Below, piece by piece: positions 57,770-64,000 of a stretch of 64,000 nucleotides of DNA (within the stretch, counting starts at the first letter, position 1; each line of letters starts with the position of its first letter). This DNA is from JBBQKQ01 sp043719155. GTDB lineage: Bacteria; Patescibacteriota; Minisyncoccia; Phycocordibacterales; UBA5272. The notes below the pieces were generated by a model. The model saw only the letters and a program-made list of their open reading frames with translations, was not told where the DNA came from and searched no databases. Made by a program: the position numbers and the translations under genes. Location: NCBI GenBank assembly GCA_043719155.1, contig JAYSUJ010000022.1, positions 1-64,000 of the forward strand, in the 5' to 3' direction.

Positions 57770-60691
57770 CTAGAGTACTATATTTACAATCTTGTTTTTA
57801 ACTACAATAATTTTTTTAGGAGCAACTTCACCTACCCATTTTTTGTAATTTTCCAGATCTTTCGCCAGCTTTATCACTTCATCATCGCTTAAATTTACAG
57901 CACAAGCAAAAGAGTCTCGCAACTTTCCATTAACTTGAAATGCAATGTTGGTAGTATTGGCAACTATTTTAGTTGCGTCAAACTTTGGCCAAGAAGTTTT
58001 GTGTATAGAATAGTTTGTATTAGATAGACTTTCCCAAATCTCTTCAGTAAAAAATGGACAGATAGGTGTTAAAAGTTTGAGAAGAGTCTTGTAATCTTCT
58101 AAATTAATTTTCTGACTTTTGGTTTTGTCTACGGCATTTGTAAAAATCATCAGTTGAGCTATGGCAGTGTTAAACTGCAACTTTTCATAATCCTCTTCAC
58201 ACTTTTTAATAGTTTGATTCAACACTGTTTCTATGTTTTCGTCTTTTATATCTACTTCATTTATTTTGTATTGCAAATCCCAAACTCTCTCTATAAATCT
58301 TCTTGGACCTACTATAGCCTTTGAGTTCCAATTTGAAGAGTCGTGGTATGGGCCTGTAAAGGCCAAATAAAGCCTTAAAGTATCAGCCCCAAATTGTCTT
58401 GCTACGTCGTCTGGGTTGATGACATTTCCATATCGTTTAGACATCTTTCGCCCATCTTCTCCCATAATTAAGCCTACAGCTTCTAGTCTCTTAAATGGCT
58501 CTTTTGTGGTCAGTACATTTTTGTCAAATAAAAACAGGTTCCAAAAACGACCATATATCAAATGTCTTGTGGCATGCTCTAAGCCTCCTAAATAAATATC
58601 TACATCACCCCAATATTTTTCCTCAACACTGCCAACCAAAAAGTTTTCATTGTTTGGGTCCATGTAGCGCAACCAATACCAACTACTTCCTGCCCATTGC
58701 GGCATAGTGTTTGTTTCTCTTTTAAATAATTCCCCCTTTAGGTCACTTACAAATTCCCCACTTTCATTTATAAAACCATAAACGTCTGTGAATTCTTTAA
58801 TATTTGCAAGCGGTGACTCGCCGTCACCTGTTGGCTCATAGCTTTCTACTTCAGGTAAAAATACAGGCAATTCAGTATCTGCAACAAGATAATTTTTCTT
58901 TACTTCGTTTCCAATACTGTCTTTCTCAATTCTAGAAACAATCGGAAAAGGTTCACCCCAATATCTTTGTCTGGCAAAAACCCAATCTCGTAATTTGTAC
59001 TTTGTTACCATTTTTCCACCTACAAAATCAACAATTTTTCTGCCAGCCTCTTCACTTTTTTGTCCATCAAATTTTCCAGAATTAACTAAAATGCCATTTT
59101 CCGTAAATAGTTTACCATTTAAATATTCGTCGAAATAAAATTTATGATGTTTGGTAAATTTTAATGAAGTTAAAATTTCTTCTTTGGTTTTCCAGTCACC
59201 AATTTTAGTTCTCTCATCTACAATTTCTCCACGCTCATCATTTTCTAAAATAACTTCAAAAATCGCATCGTGACAAAGCTCTTCAACAACTTTTCTTGGT
59301 TTGTACCCTCTACTAAAAGCATTTTCAAAAATAGTTTTAACGGACTTAATATTTTTGTATCCTGTTTCTTCTGTAACCTCTCTTCTTACAGCATCGTCAG
59401 CACTTTCTCCTGTCTCTAGGCTGCCACCCGCCATTCCCTCTTCCGCCCCAAAGTCTATTACATAATACTTTTCCTCTGACCAGTGTTTTACTATAGCTGT
59501 GGCAGCTTTAAATTCACGAATGTTTTCTTCACTTTTTGGCGTACTTGGTCCATCCATAAGTGTAAAAGGTGCTACTACTTGTTTTTTTTCAATCCCAAAC
59601 ATATTTGCGAACTCGGCGTCTCTTTCGTCATGTGCTGGCACAGCCATTATTGCCCCTGCACCGTAACTTGCCAAAACATAGTCGGCAATATAAACTGGAA
59701 CTTGTTTTTGGTTGGTTGGGTTTATAGCAACTACACCTTCTAATTTCACCCCAGTTTTTTCACGGCCTTCTGCACCTCTTTCAATTTCAGTTTTATCCTT
59801 AGCTCCTAAAATATACTTTTCAACCTCAATGCTATTTGAAATTAAATTTTTTTCCAAGTATTCTTTTACAAGTTTATGTTCTGGTGCAAATACACAGTAA
59901 GTACAGCCAAATAATGTGTCAGGACGTGTGGTAAAAATTGTAAATTTGTTTTTTACTTCTCCACAAACTAAGTCAAAAACTATTTCCGCCCCCTCACTTT
60001 TTCCTATCCAGTTTCGCTGCATCTCTTTAATACTTTCTTTCCACTCCAAATTGTCCACCCCACTTAAAAGCTGCTCTGCATAGTCGGTGATGCGTATCAC
60101 CCATTGTCTAATAGGTTTTTTTTCAACTACACTACTGCAACGCTCACACTTACCATCTTCTAAGTCCTCATTTGCTAGACCAGTTTTACAGCTTGGACAC
60201 CAATTTATCGGCTCAAAGCTCTCATAACAAAGTCCTGCTTTGAAAAGCTGTTTAAAAATCCATTGCGTCCATTTATAAAATTTAGGATCTGTAGTATTAA
60301 CAGTTCTGTCCCAGTCGTAAGAGAGTCCCAACATTTTCATTTGTTTCTCGAAATTGTCAGTATTTTTTTTAGTAGAGATTTTTGGATTTATTTTATTTTT
60401 AATAGCAAATTGTTCTGCAGGTAAACCAAAAGCATCCCAACCTGTAGCATGCAAAACGTTATACCCTTGCATTCTTTTTAGACGCGAATAAATATCTGAA
60501 GCTGAGAAAATTTTAGCGTGCCCAGCATGCAAACCCTCGCCACTTGGATAAGGAAACATGTCTAAAACATGCATCTTTTTTTTACTTAAATCTAACTCAG
60601 TTTTGTACAACTTAGCTTCTTCCCATTTTTGGGCCCATTTAGCTTCAATATCTTTAGGACTATAGAGTTTTTTAAGATTGTTTTGTGACAT
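57770..60691 (-). CDS. leuS: Leucyl-tRNA synthetase with a Nudix domain in the editing domain
   Basis: LeuRS charges tRNA-Leu. The 973-residue product has the HIGH equivalent HAGH (residues 55-58), a zinc knot with CPSC (165-168) and CERC (182-185), the CP1 editing site with TTRPDTLFGCTY (about 254-265) and VPAHDERD (351-358), and KMSKRYGN later. Inserted at about 374-525, directly after the editing segment, is a Nudix hydrolase domain. Its box GGSLETGESADDAVRREVTE continues to EETGY (422-445), a full match to GX5EX7REUXEEXGU. After it the LeuRS sequence resumes with FTENGILVNSGKFDG. The insert makes the protein about 150 residues longer than usual. Confidence 0.96.
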   Translation of the reverse strand: MSQNNLKKLYSPKDIEAKWAQKWEEAKLYKTELDLSKKKMHVLDMFPYPSGEGLHAGHAKIFSASDIYSRLKRMQGYNVLHATGWDAFGLPAEQFAIKNKINPKISTKKNTDNFEKQMKMLGLSYDWDRTVNTTDPKFYKWTQWIFKQLFKAGLCYESFEPINWCPSCKTGLANEDLEDGKCERCSSVVEKKPIRQWVIRITDYAEQLLSGVDNLEWKESIKEMQRNWIGKSEGAEIVFDLVCGEVKNKFTIFTTRPDTLFGCTYCVFAPEHKLVKEYLEKNLISNSIEVEKYILGAKDKTEIERGAEGREKTGVKLEGVVAINPTNQKQVPVYIADYVLASYGAGAIMAVPAHDERDAEFANMFGIEKKQVVAPFTLMDGPSTPKSEENIREFKAATAIVKHWSEEKYYVIDFGAEEGMAGGSLETGESADDAVRREVTEETGYKNIKSVKTIFENAFSRGYKPRKVVEELCHDAIFEVILENDERGEIVDERTKIGDWKTKEEILTSLKFTKHHKFYFDEYLNGKLFTENGILVNSGKFDGQKSEEAGRKIVDFVGGKMVTKYKLRDWVFARQRYWGEPFPIVSRIEKDSIGNEVKKNYLVADTELPVFLPEVESYEPTGDGESPLANIKEFTDVYGFINESGEFVSDLKGELFKRETNTMPQWAGSSWYWLRYMDPNNENFLVGSVEEKYWGDVDIYLGGLEHATRHLIYGRFWNLFLFDKNVLTTKEPFKRLEAVGLIMGEDGRKMSKRYGNVINPDDVARQFGADTLRLYLAFTGPYHDSSNWNSKAIVGPRRFIERVWDLQYKINEVDIKDENIETVLNQTIKKCEEDYEKLQFNTAIAQLMIFTNAVDKTKSQKINLEDYKTLLKLLTPICPFFTEEIWESLSNTNYSIHKTSWPKFDATKIVANTTNIAFQVNGKLRDSFACAVNLSDDEVIKLAKDLENYKKWVGEVAPKKIIVVKNKIVNIVL

Positions 60692-60739
60692 ATTTTTTGT
60701 AAAATTATTCTAATTACATGATACACTATTTCACAACTT

Positions 60740-61327
60740 ATGGTCAAATTAAAATCACCTCAAAATTTTGATGAAAAAATCACAAGTGCCATGGGGTCTG
60801 TGCCCTCTATCATAATCCACACACTTTTATTTATCACTTTTCTTTTATCCCCGTTTTTTGGATTTGACCTAGAGAAATCACTTTTGGTTTTAACCACAGT
60901 AGTTTCTTTAGAAGCTATATACTTGGCTTTATTTATTCAGATATCCTTAAATAGGCAGAGTAAAACAATAGCCGAGGTTTCCGAAGACATTGAAGAAATC
61001 CAAGAGGACGTAGAAGATATTCAGGAAAATGTTGAAGAAATCCAAGAGGACGTAGAGGAAGTCTCAAAGGATGTAGAAGAAATTAACGAAAGTGTAGAGG
61101 AGATAGAGAAAGATGTAGACGAACTAAGTGAGGACGTAGAAGAGTTGCAAGAAGACCTCGAGGAGTCCGAAAAAGAAGATGAAAATGAAGAAAGAACTGA
61201 AAAAGAACAAGAAAGAATCGAGAATCAAAAAGAAAAGATACGGCAAGCTGACCAAAAAAAGCGTCTTGAAAAAATGGAGAATCTTTTAGAAAGTCTTTTA
61301 GGAGAAATTTCTAATTTAAAAAAATAA
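60740..61327 (+). CDS. DUF1003-like membrane protein with acidic heptad coiled coil
   Basis: The 195-residue product has two membrane helices (about residues 23-42 and 47-68) in a frame that resembles DUF1003: GSVPSIIIHTLLF, then LTTVVSLEAIYLALFIQISLNRQ cited by its end LFIQISLNRQ. A long coiled coil follows, built from about ten 7-residue repeats of the type IQEDVEE, VSKDVEE, INESVEE, IEKDVDE, LSEDVEE. The end is a Lys/Glu-rich helix. The regular heptads suggest a rod-like oligomer projecting into the cytoplasm or outside. It is divergent from leuS. Confidence 0.75.
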   Translation: MVKLKSPQNFDEKITSAMGSVPSIIIHTLLFITFLLSPFFGFDLEKSLLVLTTVVSLEAIYLALFIQISLNRQSKTIAEVSEDIEEIQEDVEDIQENVEEIQEDVEEVSKDVEEINESVEEIEKDVDELSEDVEELQEDLEESEKEDENEERTEKEQERIENQKEKIRQADQKKRLEKMENLLESLLGEISNLKK

Positions 61328-61351
61328 TTTTGTTTTTTAAATGATTTAGTG

Positions 61352-61357
61352 TAAAAT
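61352..61357 (+). promoter_or_regulatory. -10 box of the DUF3307-like mini-gene
   Basis: TAAAAT at 61352-61357 has only a weak -35 (T-rich, around 61329-61335). The leader of about 75 nt contains the inverted repeat GTAAATC (61371-61377) / GATTTAC (61389-61395) before the SD AAAGGAG. Confidence 0.5.
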
Positions 61358-61436
61358 GTCAATACTTGTGGTAAATCTATCACAAAGTGATTTACGCTTT
61401 GTCGGTAACCCAGATAAAACGCTAAAGGAGACATCC

Positions 61437-61817
61437 GTGTCAAACTATGCTTTCTATTTACTGGTTCTGCTTGGTTTGTGCCACTGGCTTGGTGACTTTT
61501 CACATCTGACTACAAAATGGATGCAGGAAGCCAAGCGTTACGGACATCCGTTCGAACCCATCCTTGCACACGCATGTGCGCACGGAGGCTTGATGTGTCT
61601 CGCACTGCAACTAAGCAGTGCAAGTCAAACCAGGATACTATGGACTTGTTTGTTTCAAGTGTTGATGCACTTTTGCATCGACATGACAAAAGGCGCGCTA
61701 AATGGGCTGTACCCCAGCTTGGAAAACCAAAGAGAGAAACCATATTGGTATATCTTTGGCTTCGACCAGTTTTTGCACTTCTTTACTATCTTGGTCATGG
61801 TTAAAGCCCTAACCTGA
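61437..61817 (+). CDS. Mini-gene: DUF3307-like membrane protein
   Basis: The 126-residue product starts with GTG at 61437 after AAAGGAGA; the upstream ATG at 61356 lies next to the -10 box and is rejected. It has membrane helices at about 4-20, 45-62, 68-86 and 108-124. Motifs are CHWLGDFSHLTTKWMQEAKR, then ILAHACAHGG, then HFCIDMTKGAL, and FGFDQFLHFF. This order of GDF, HxxxH, H..ID..K and DQ..H is that of DUF3307 membrane proteins. The conserved His and Asp residues suggest a metal or catalytic site. Codons are G+C-richer than in the flanking genes. Confidence 0.75.
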   Translation: MSNYAFYLLVLLGLCHWLGDFSHLTTKWMQEAKRYGHPFEPILAHACAHGGLMCLALQLSSASQTRILWTCLFQVLMHFCIDMTKGALNGLYPSLENQREKPYWYIFGFDQFLHFFTILVMVKALT

Positions 61818-61837
61818 TTTGAAGAAGGGGTGTAAGT

Positions 61838-61866
61838 GGTCGGCAACGCAAGTTGCCGACCTTTTT
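61838..61866 (+). terminator. GCAA-tetraloop terminator, copy 1
   Basis: GGTCGGCAAC (61838-61847), loop GCAA, GTTGCCGACC (61852-61861), then TTTTT. The 24-base hairpin is identical to that at 62638-62661. Confidence 0.95.
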
Positions 61867-61879
61867 ATATTTCTTTTTT

Positions 61880-61908
61880 TTGCATTTTCAAATCATTTCA
61901 GTTAAAAT
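61880..61908 (+). promoter_or_regulatory. Promoter of the Cys-rich mini-gene
   Basis: TTGCAT (61880-61885), 17 bases, TAAAAT (61903-61908). The leader is about 43 nt and contains TTAGGAGA. Confidence 0.55.
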
Positions 61909-61957
61909 GTAAAAGCAGGAAAAAACTGCAAAACAGAAATGCATTAGGAGAGTAAAA

Positions 61958-62134
61958 GTGGACACCACCAGTACACCCTCAACCAAATTCTGCATCGGAG
62001 ACCCAGGCGACGAATGCGACTCAAAGAGTTGTTCCTGCTGCAAAAAGAGCAGCAAGAAAAGCCAAACGAAGGAACTTCAAAGCCAGGGCGACAACCTAAC
62101 CAAATTTGTCGTTCTATCTTTTGCAAAAAGATAA
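61958..62134 (+). CDS. Mini-gene: 58-residue Cys-rich peptide
   Basis: This frame starts with GTG, after TTAGGAGA at a normal distance, and is too short for usual gene calling. The product has a Thr/Ser/Pro start, then FCIGDPGDECDSKSCSCC, followed by a Lys/Ser run and a C-terminal segment NLTKFVVLSFAKR. Five Cys in the pattern C-x7-C-x4-C-x-C-C suggest metal binding or disulfides; no family is recognised. G+C-rich codons, its own promoter and terminator support it as a real gene between two other mini-genes. Confidence 0.7.
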   Translation: MDTTSTPSTKFCIGDPGDECDSKSCSCCKKSSKKSQTKELQSQGDNLTKFVVLSFAKR

Positions 62135-62154
62135 ACGCAGAACATTGAATAGTG

Positions 62155-62194
62155 AGTGTGTAAGTCGACCACAAGTCGCTTTCACACTTTTTTT
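62155..62194 (+). terminator. Terminator of the Cys-rich mini-gene
   Basis: AGTGTG (62155-62160) pairs with CACACT (62183-62188), with an inner CGAC/GTCG pairing, followed by seven T. Confidence 0.8.
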
Positions 62195-62208
62195 ATTTAA
62201 ATCTAAAT

Positions 62209-62236
62209 TTGACTTTTTATAAATTTATAGTAAAAT
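62209..62236 (+). promoter_or_regulatory. Promoter of the 62292 mini-gene
   Basis: TTGACT (62209-62214), 16 bases, TAAAAT (62231-62236). The following bases up to 62276 can fold (GACTCA region with TGAG), then AGAAGGAAA precedes the ATG. Confidence 0.6.
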
Positions 62237-62291
62237 ACTAGGACTCATACGGCATCCGCTGTAGTGAGAATCCTAGAGAAGGAAACTGCCT

Positions 62292-62609
62292 ATGGCAGAC
62301 CAAGACAAAGAGCTCGACGAAATCCTGGCAAAACTCAAGAGCGCCGGAATCGGAGTCTCCGTCATGCAAGGATGGGACGTCGCCAAGTTGTTGTCCGAAG
62401 TAACTCGCGAGGACAACAACCAGTTCCCTCCGGAACTGACGGCAAAAGCTGCTGGTATGCGCGACGCCTTCTTCCAAGAATACGAAGTTGTCGTAAAGGC
62501 CCTAGCGGTCAAACACGGCATTGATCTCCTTGATGGAAATCTCGAGATCGCCATCGATATGGTTGAGCTCGCCAAGGCCGGCAAGTCGCAAGGTGAGCCG
62601 GCAGCCTGA
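62292..62609 (+). CDS. Mini-gene: 105-residue soluble helical protein
   Basis: The product starts MADQDKELDEILAKLKSAGI and looks all-helical and soluble, with an acidic N-terminus and an Ala-rich middle and end (MVELAKAGKSQGEPAA). No Cys and no membrane segment. No family is recognised. The first 120 bases are about 54% G+C by my count, far above the flanking genes. The SD AGAAGGAAA lies 6-7 bases before the ATG. It has its own promoter and shares an identical terminator hairpin with the DUF3307-like gene. Confidence 0.78.
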   Translation: MADQDKELDEILAKLKSAGIGVSVMQGWDVAKLLSEVTREDNNQFPPELTAKAAGMRDAFFQEYEVVVKALAVKHGIDLLDGNLEIAIDMVELAKAGKSQGEPAA

Positions 62610-62637
62610 TAGCTCTCAGGCAACTCTAGAAAAAGTA

Positions 62638-62666
62638 GGTCGGCAACGCAAGTTGCCGACCTTTTA
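62638..62666 (+). terminator. GCAA-tetraloop terminator, copy 2
   Basis: GGTCGGCAAC (62638-62647), loop GCAA, GTTGCCGACC (62652-62661), then TTTT. Identical stem and loop to copy 1, 800 bases upstream. Confidence 0.95.
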
Positions 62667-62715
62667 TCTTTTTCTTTATCTTTCTTTAAATATTTCAAAA
62701 TATATTTATTTAAAA

Positions 62716-63342
62716 TTACTTAATTTCTGTAAATAAGTCATCTTCAGGAAATCTTGCTTTAGGATAAATTTTATCGCTCTCATCTCTATATCCAATTGCC
62801 AAAATTACTGATGGTTTAAAGATGCTTCCTAATTTCAAAACTTTTGCATACTTTTGAGCATTAAAACCTTCCATCGGGCAAGAGTCTACTTTTAATTCCG
62901 CACAAGCTGCCAAAGCGAATCCAAGAGGGACATATGTTTGGTTTCTCGCCCAAGAAGTTTTAGTTAAAAACTTTCCCATTTTAAAAATAGAAATTACGGA
63001 AAGAAAGTGTTGAAATCCAAATGCTGCTTGAGCTAAAAAAGAATTTCCCAATCCTTTTAATTTTTCTATTCCTAGGAATCTTTTTTGCAAGTCAGTTCTT
63101 GCACAAAAAACCAAAAGGTGCGAACAAGTTTCAAGCTTACTCTCATTGTTTGGAGATACTTTTTTTAATAGTTCCAAAATGTCCTTATTTGAAATAATCT
63201 CTACATGAAAAGGCTGTGTACCAAAAGAAGTAGGGGCCATCTTTATTGCGTCCTTTATTTTTTGTAGATTTTCTTCACTTACTTTTTGATTGTTAAATTT
63301 TTTAGTCGCGTATCGCCAAGTTAGATTTTCCAAAAATGTCAT
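62716..63342 (-). CDS. Nitroreductase-family NAD(P)H-dependent oxidoreductase
   Basis: The 208-residue product has the FMN-binding start TWRYATKKFNNQKVSEE, the APTSFGTQPFHVEI segment, and the LDSCPMEGF-like region VDSCPMEGFNAQKYAKVL typical of NfnB/NfsB-type nitroreductases. The end carries GYRDESDK-type sequence. The natural substrate is unknown; these enzymes reduce quinones, nitro compounds or flavins. It follows ychF by 6 bases on the same strand. Confidence 0.93.
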   Translation of the reverse strand: MTFLENLTWRYATKKFNNQKVSEENLQKIKDAIKMAPTSFGTQPFHVEIISNKDILELLKKVSPNNESKLETCSHLLVFCARTDLQKRFLGIEKLKGLGNSFLAQAAFGFQHFLSVISIFKMGKFLTKTSWARNQTYVPLGFALAACAELKVDSCPMEGFNAQKYAKVLKLGSIFKPSVILAIGYRDESDKIYPKARFPEDDLFTEIK

Positions 63343-63348
63343 ATTGAT

Positions 63349-64000
63349 TTAGTTAACCATAAACTCTAGCACATCACCATCTTTTACAATGTATTCTTTA
63401 CCTTCTGTACGCAGTTTTCCATTTGCTTTTGCGTTAGCAAAACTACCAGACTCAAGTAACTCTGACCAAAATATAACTTGAGCCTTTATGAATCTTTCTC
63501 TAAAATCAGTATGTATAGCTTGTCCAGCCACTGGTGCTGTTGAACTTTTAGCCACAGTCCAAGCTCTAGTTTCTTGTACGCCAGTAGTAAAATAAGTTTC
63601 CAGCTCTAAAAGTTTGTAAGCCGACTTTATTAGATTATCAACACCGTTATCATCTTTGTTTCCACCCAATTCTTCCCTGAATATACTTTTTTCCTCACCT
63701 TCAAAATCTTTCAAATCATCTTCTATTTTTGCATCAACCATCACAAATTCACTATGTGTTTCCTGTATGTATTTTGCCAACTCTAAAAATTTTACATCTG
63801 TTTCCTCTATGTTTTTCTTGCCTGTACTCTTATTTAAGATATACAAAATTGGCTTCGAGGAAAGCAATGTTAATTTTTTGAGAACAACTATTTCTTCCTC
63901 TACTAAATTTGGCAAAAGACTAGAGACCAGTTTGCCATCATTTACAACAACTAAACATTTTTGTAGAACTTCTTTTTCTTTTATAGCATCTTTATCACCT
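63349..64000 (-). CDS. ychF: Ribosome-binding ATPase YchF, C-terminal part (runs off the window)
   Basis: The frame is open from its stop at 63349 to the end of the window, so the N-terminal P-loop lies outside. The visible part has GDKDAIKEKEVLQKC, LLSSKPILYILN (NKxD-type strand of the Obg family), then the C-terminal TGS domain with TYFTTGVQETRAWTV, AIHTDFRERFIKAQVI and KDGDVLEFMVN. These are the YchF hallmarks. YchF binds ATP and the ribosome. Confidence 0.95.
   Translation of the reverse strand, partial: GDKDAIKEKEVLQKCLVVVNDGKLVSSLLPNLVEEEIVVLKKLTLLSSKPILYILNKSTGKKNIEETDVKFLELAKYIQETHSEFVMVDAKIEDDLKDFEGEEKSIFREELGGNKDDNGVDNLIKSAYKLLELETYFTTGVQETRAWTVAKSSTAPVAGQAIHTDFRERFIKAQVIFWSELLESGSFANAKANGKLRTEGKEYIVKDGDVLEFMVN

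Noticed and set aside
61356..61436. Upstream ATG extension of the DUF3307-like gene
   Set aside because: The ATG at 61356 overlaps the predicted -10 box and would add 27 residues unlike DUF3307. The GTG at 61437 has a strong SD at correct spacing.
62264..62524. Alternative frames over the 62292 mini-gene
   Set aside because: Arg-rich plus frame and minus frames have no SD; the 62292 frame has one and covers the whole span to the terminator.
1..64000. CRISPR arrays, rRNA genes, insertion sequences and riboswitches
   Set aside because: No regularly spaced repeats, no rRNA-like conserved stretches, no transposase frames and no recognised aptamer motif were found. Gaps between genes are short and mostly hold promoters and terminators.
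1..64000. Alternative genetic code (UGA as Gly) as in SR1/Gracilibacteria
   Set aside because: Several genes end normally at TGA and the conserved proteins show no internal TGA codons, so code 11 fits.

Overview
The window looks like a chromosomal segment of a low-G+C, reduced-genome bacterium of the Patescibacteria/CPR type, most likely Parcubacteria (Paceibacteria)-like. This placement is an inference. It rests on short or stripped versions of universal proteins (gamma/tau without its zinc module, DnaJ without its second C-terminal domain, a 127-residue ATP synthase delta), tRNAs without an encoded CCA, a minor-pilin operon with its own prepilin peptidase, a VirD4-associated domain protein, and housekeeping genes that mostly lack Shine-Dalgarno (SD) sequences and often start within 6-10 nt of a -10 box. 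TGA is used as a stop, so the SR1/Gracilibacteria recoding does not apply.

Layout. 0-0.7 kb: a decayed nucleotide-kinase gene, a partial copy of a tRNA 3' end, a long hairpin and an initiator-like tRNA-Met. 0.8-7.8 kb: ftsZ, a thioredoxin-reductase-like gene, dnaX, an SMR-like transporter, a dihydrouridine synthase and an FtsQ-like protein. 8-14.4 kb: serS, a histidine phosphatase and the dnaJ/dnaK/grpE chaperone genes. 14.5-21.7 kb: a flavin disulfide oxidoreductase, tgt, malic enzyme, membrane proteins, a SET-domain protein and an RRM protein. 21.7-30.1 kb: a complete F-type ATP synthase locus (atpB, a HExxH protein, atpE, F, H, A, G, D, C) whose c subunit carries a sodium-type ion-binding signature. 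30.4-34.6 kb: gatA, gatC, ligA. 34.7-41.8 kb: minor pilins, prepilin peptidase, dnaG, pheA and two charged proteins of unknown role. 41.9-49 kb: rpoC and rpoB. 49-57.7 kb: a Gmad2-like secreted protein, tRNA-Cys, tRNA-Leu, mnmA, an RlpA-like protein, an exonuclease, mltG, a VirD4-associated domain protein and a sigma-region-4/HARE-HTH regulator. 57.8-64 kb: leuS with an inserted Nudix domain, a DUF1003/coiled-coil protein, three mini-genes, a nitroreductase and partial ychF.

The most unusual layer is a set of nine very small, solitary genes scattered through the window: 7864-8112, 11098-11238, 23655-23870, 30188-30337, 32307-32579, 50851-51102, 61437-61817, 61958-62134 and 62292-62609. Each has its own sigma70-like promoter, a strong SD sequence, G+C-richer C-ending codons and its own intrinsic terminator, often with a GNRA tetraloop. 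Two terminators are identical. These traits contrast with the AT-rich, mostly SD-less housekeeping genes and suggest a separate class of autonomous expression cassettes. Several of the encoded proteins are tiny membrane proteins, one is cysteine-rich and one resembles DUF3307.

Other notable points are palindromic repeats translated in frame inside PheA and MnmA, a perfect G+C-rich palindrome encoding the FAD-binding loop of the TrxB-like protein, loss of the zinc cysteines in Tgt, prepilins with Ala instead of Gly before the cleavage site alongside a GEAD-type peptidase, and a palindromic bidirectional -10 element between dnaX and its divergent neighbour. No CRISPR array, rRNA, riboswitch or insertion sequence was seen.
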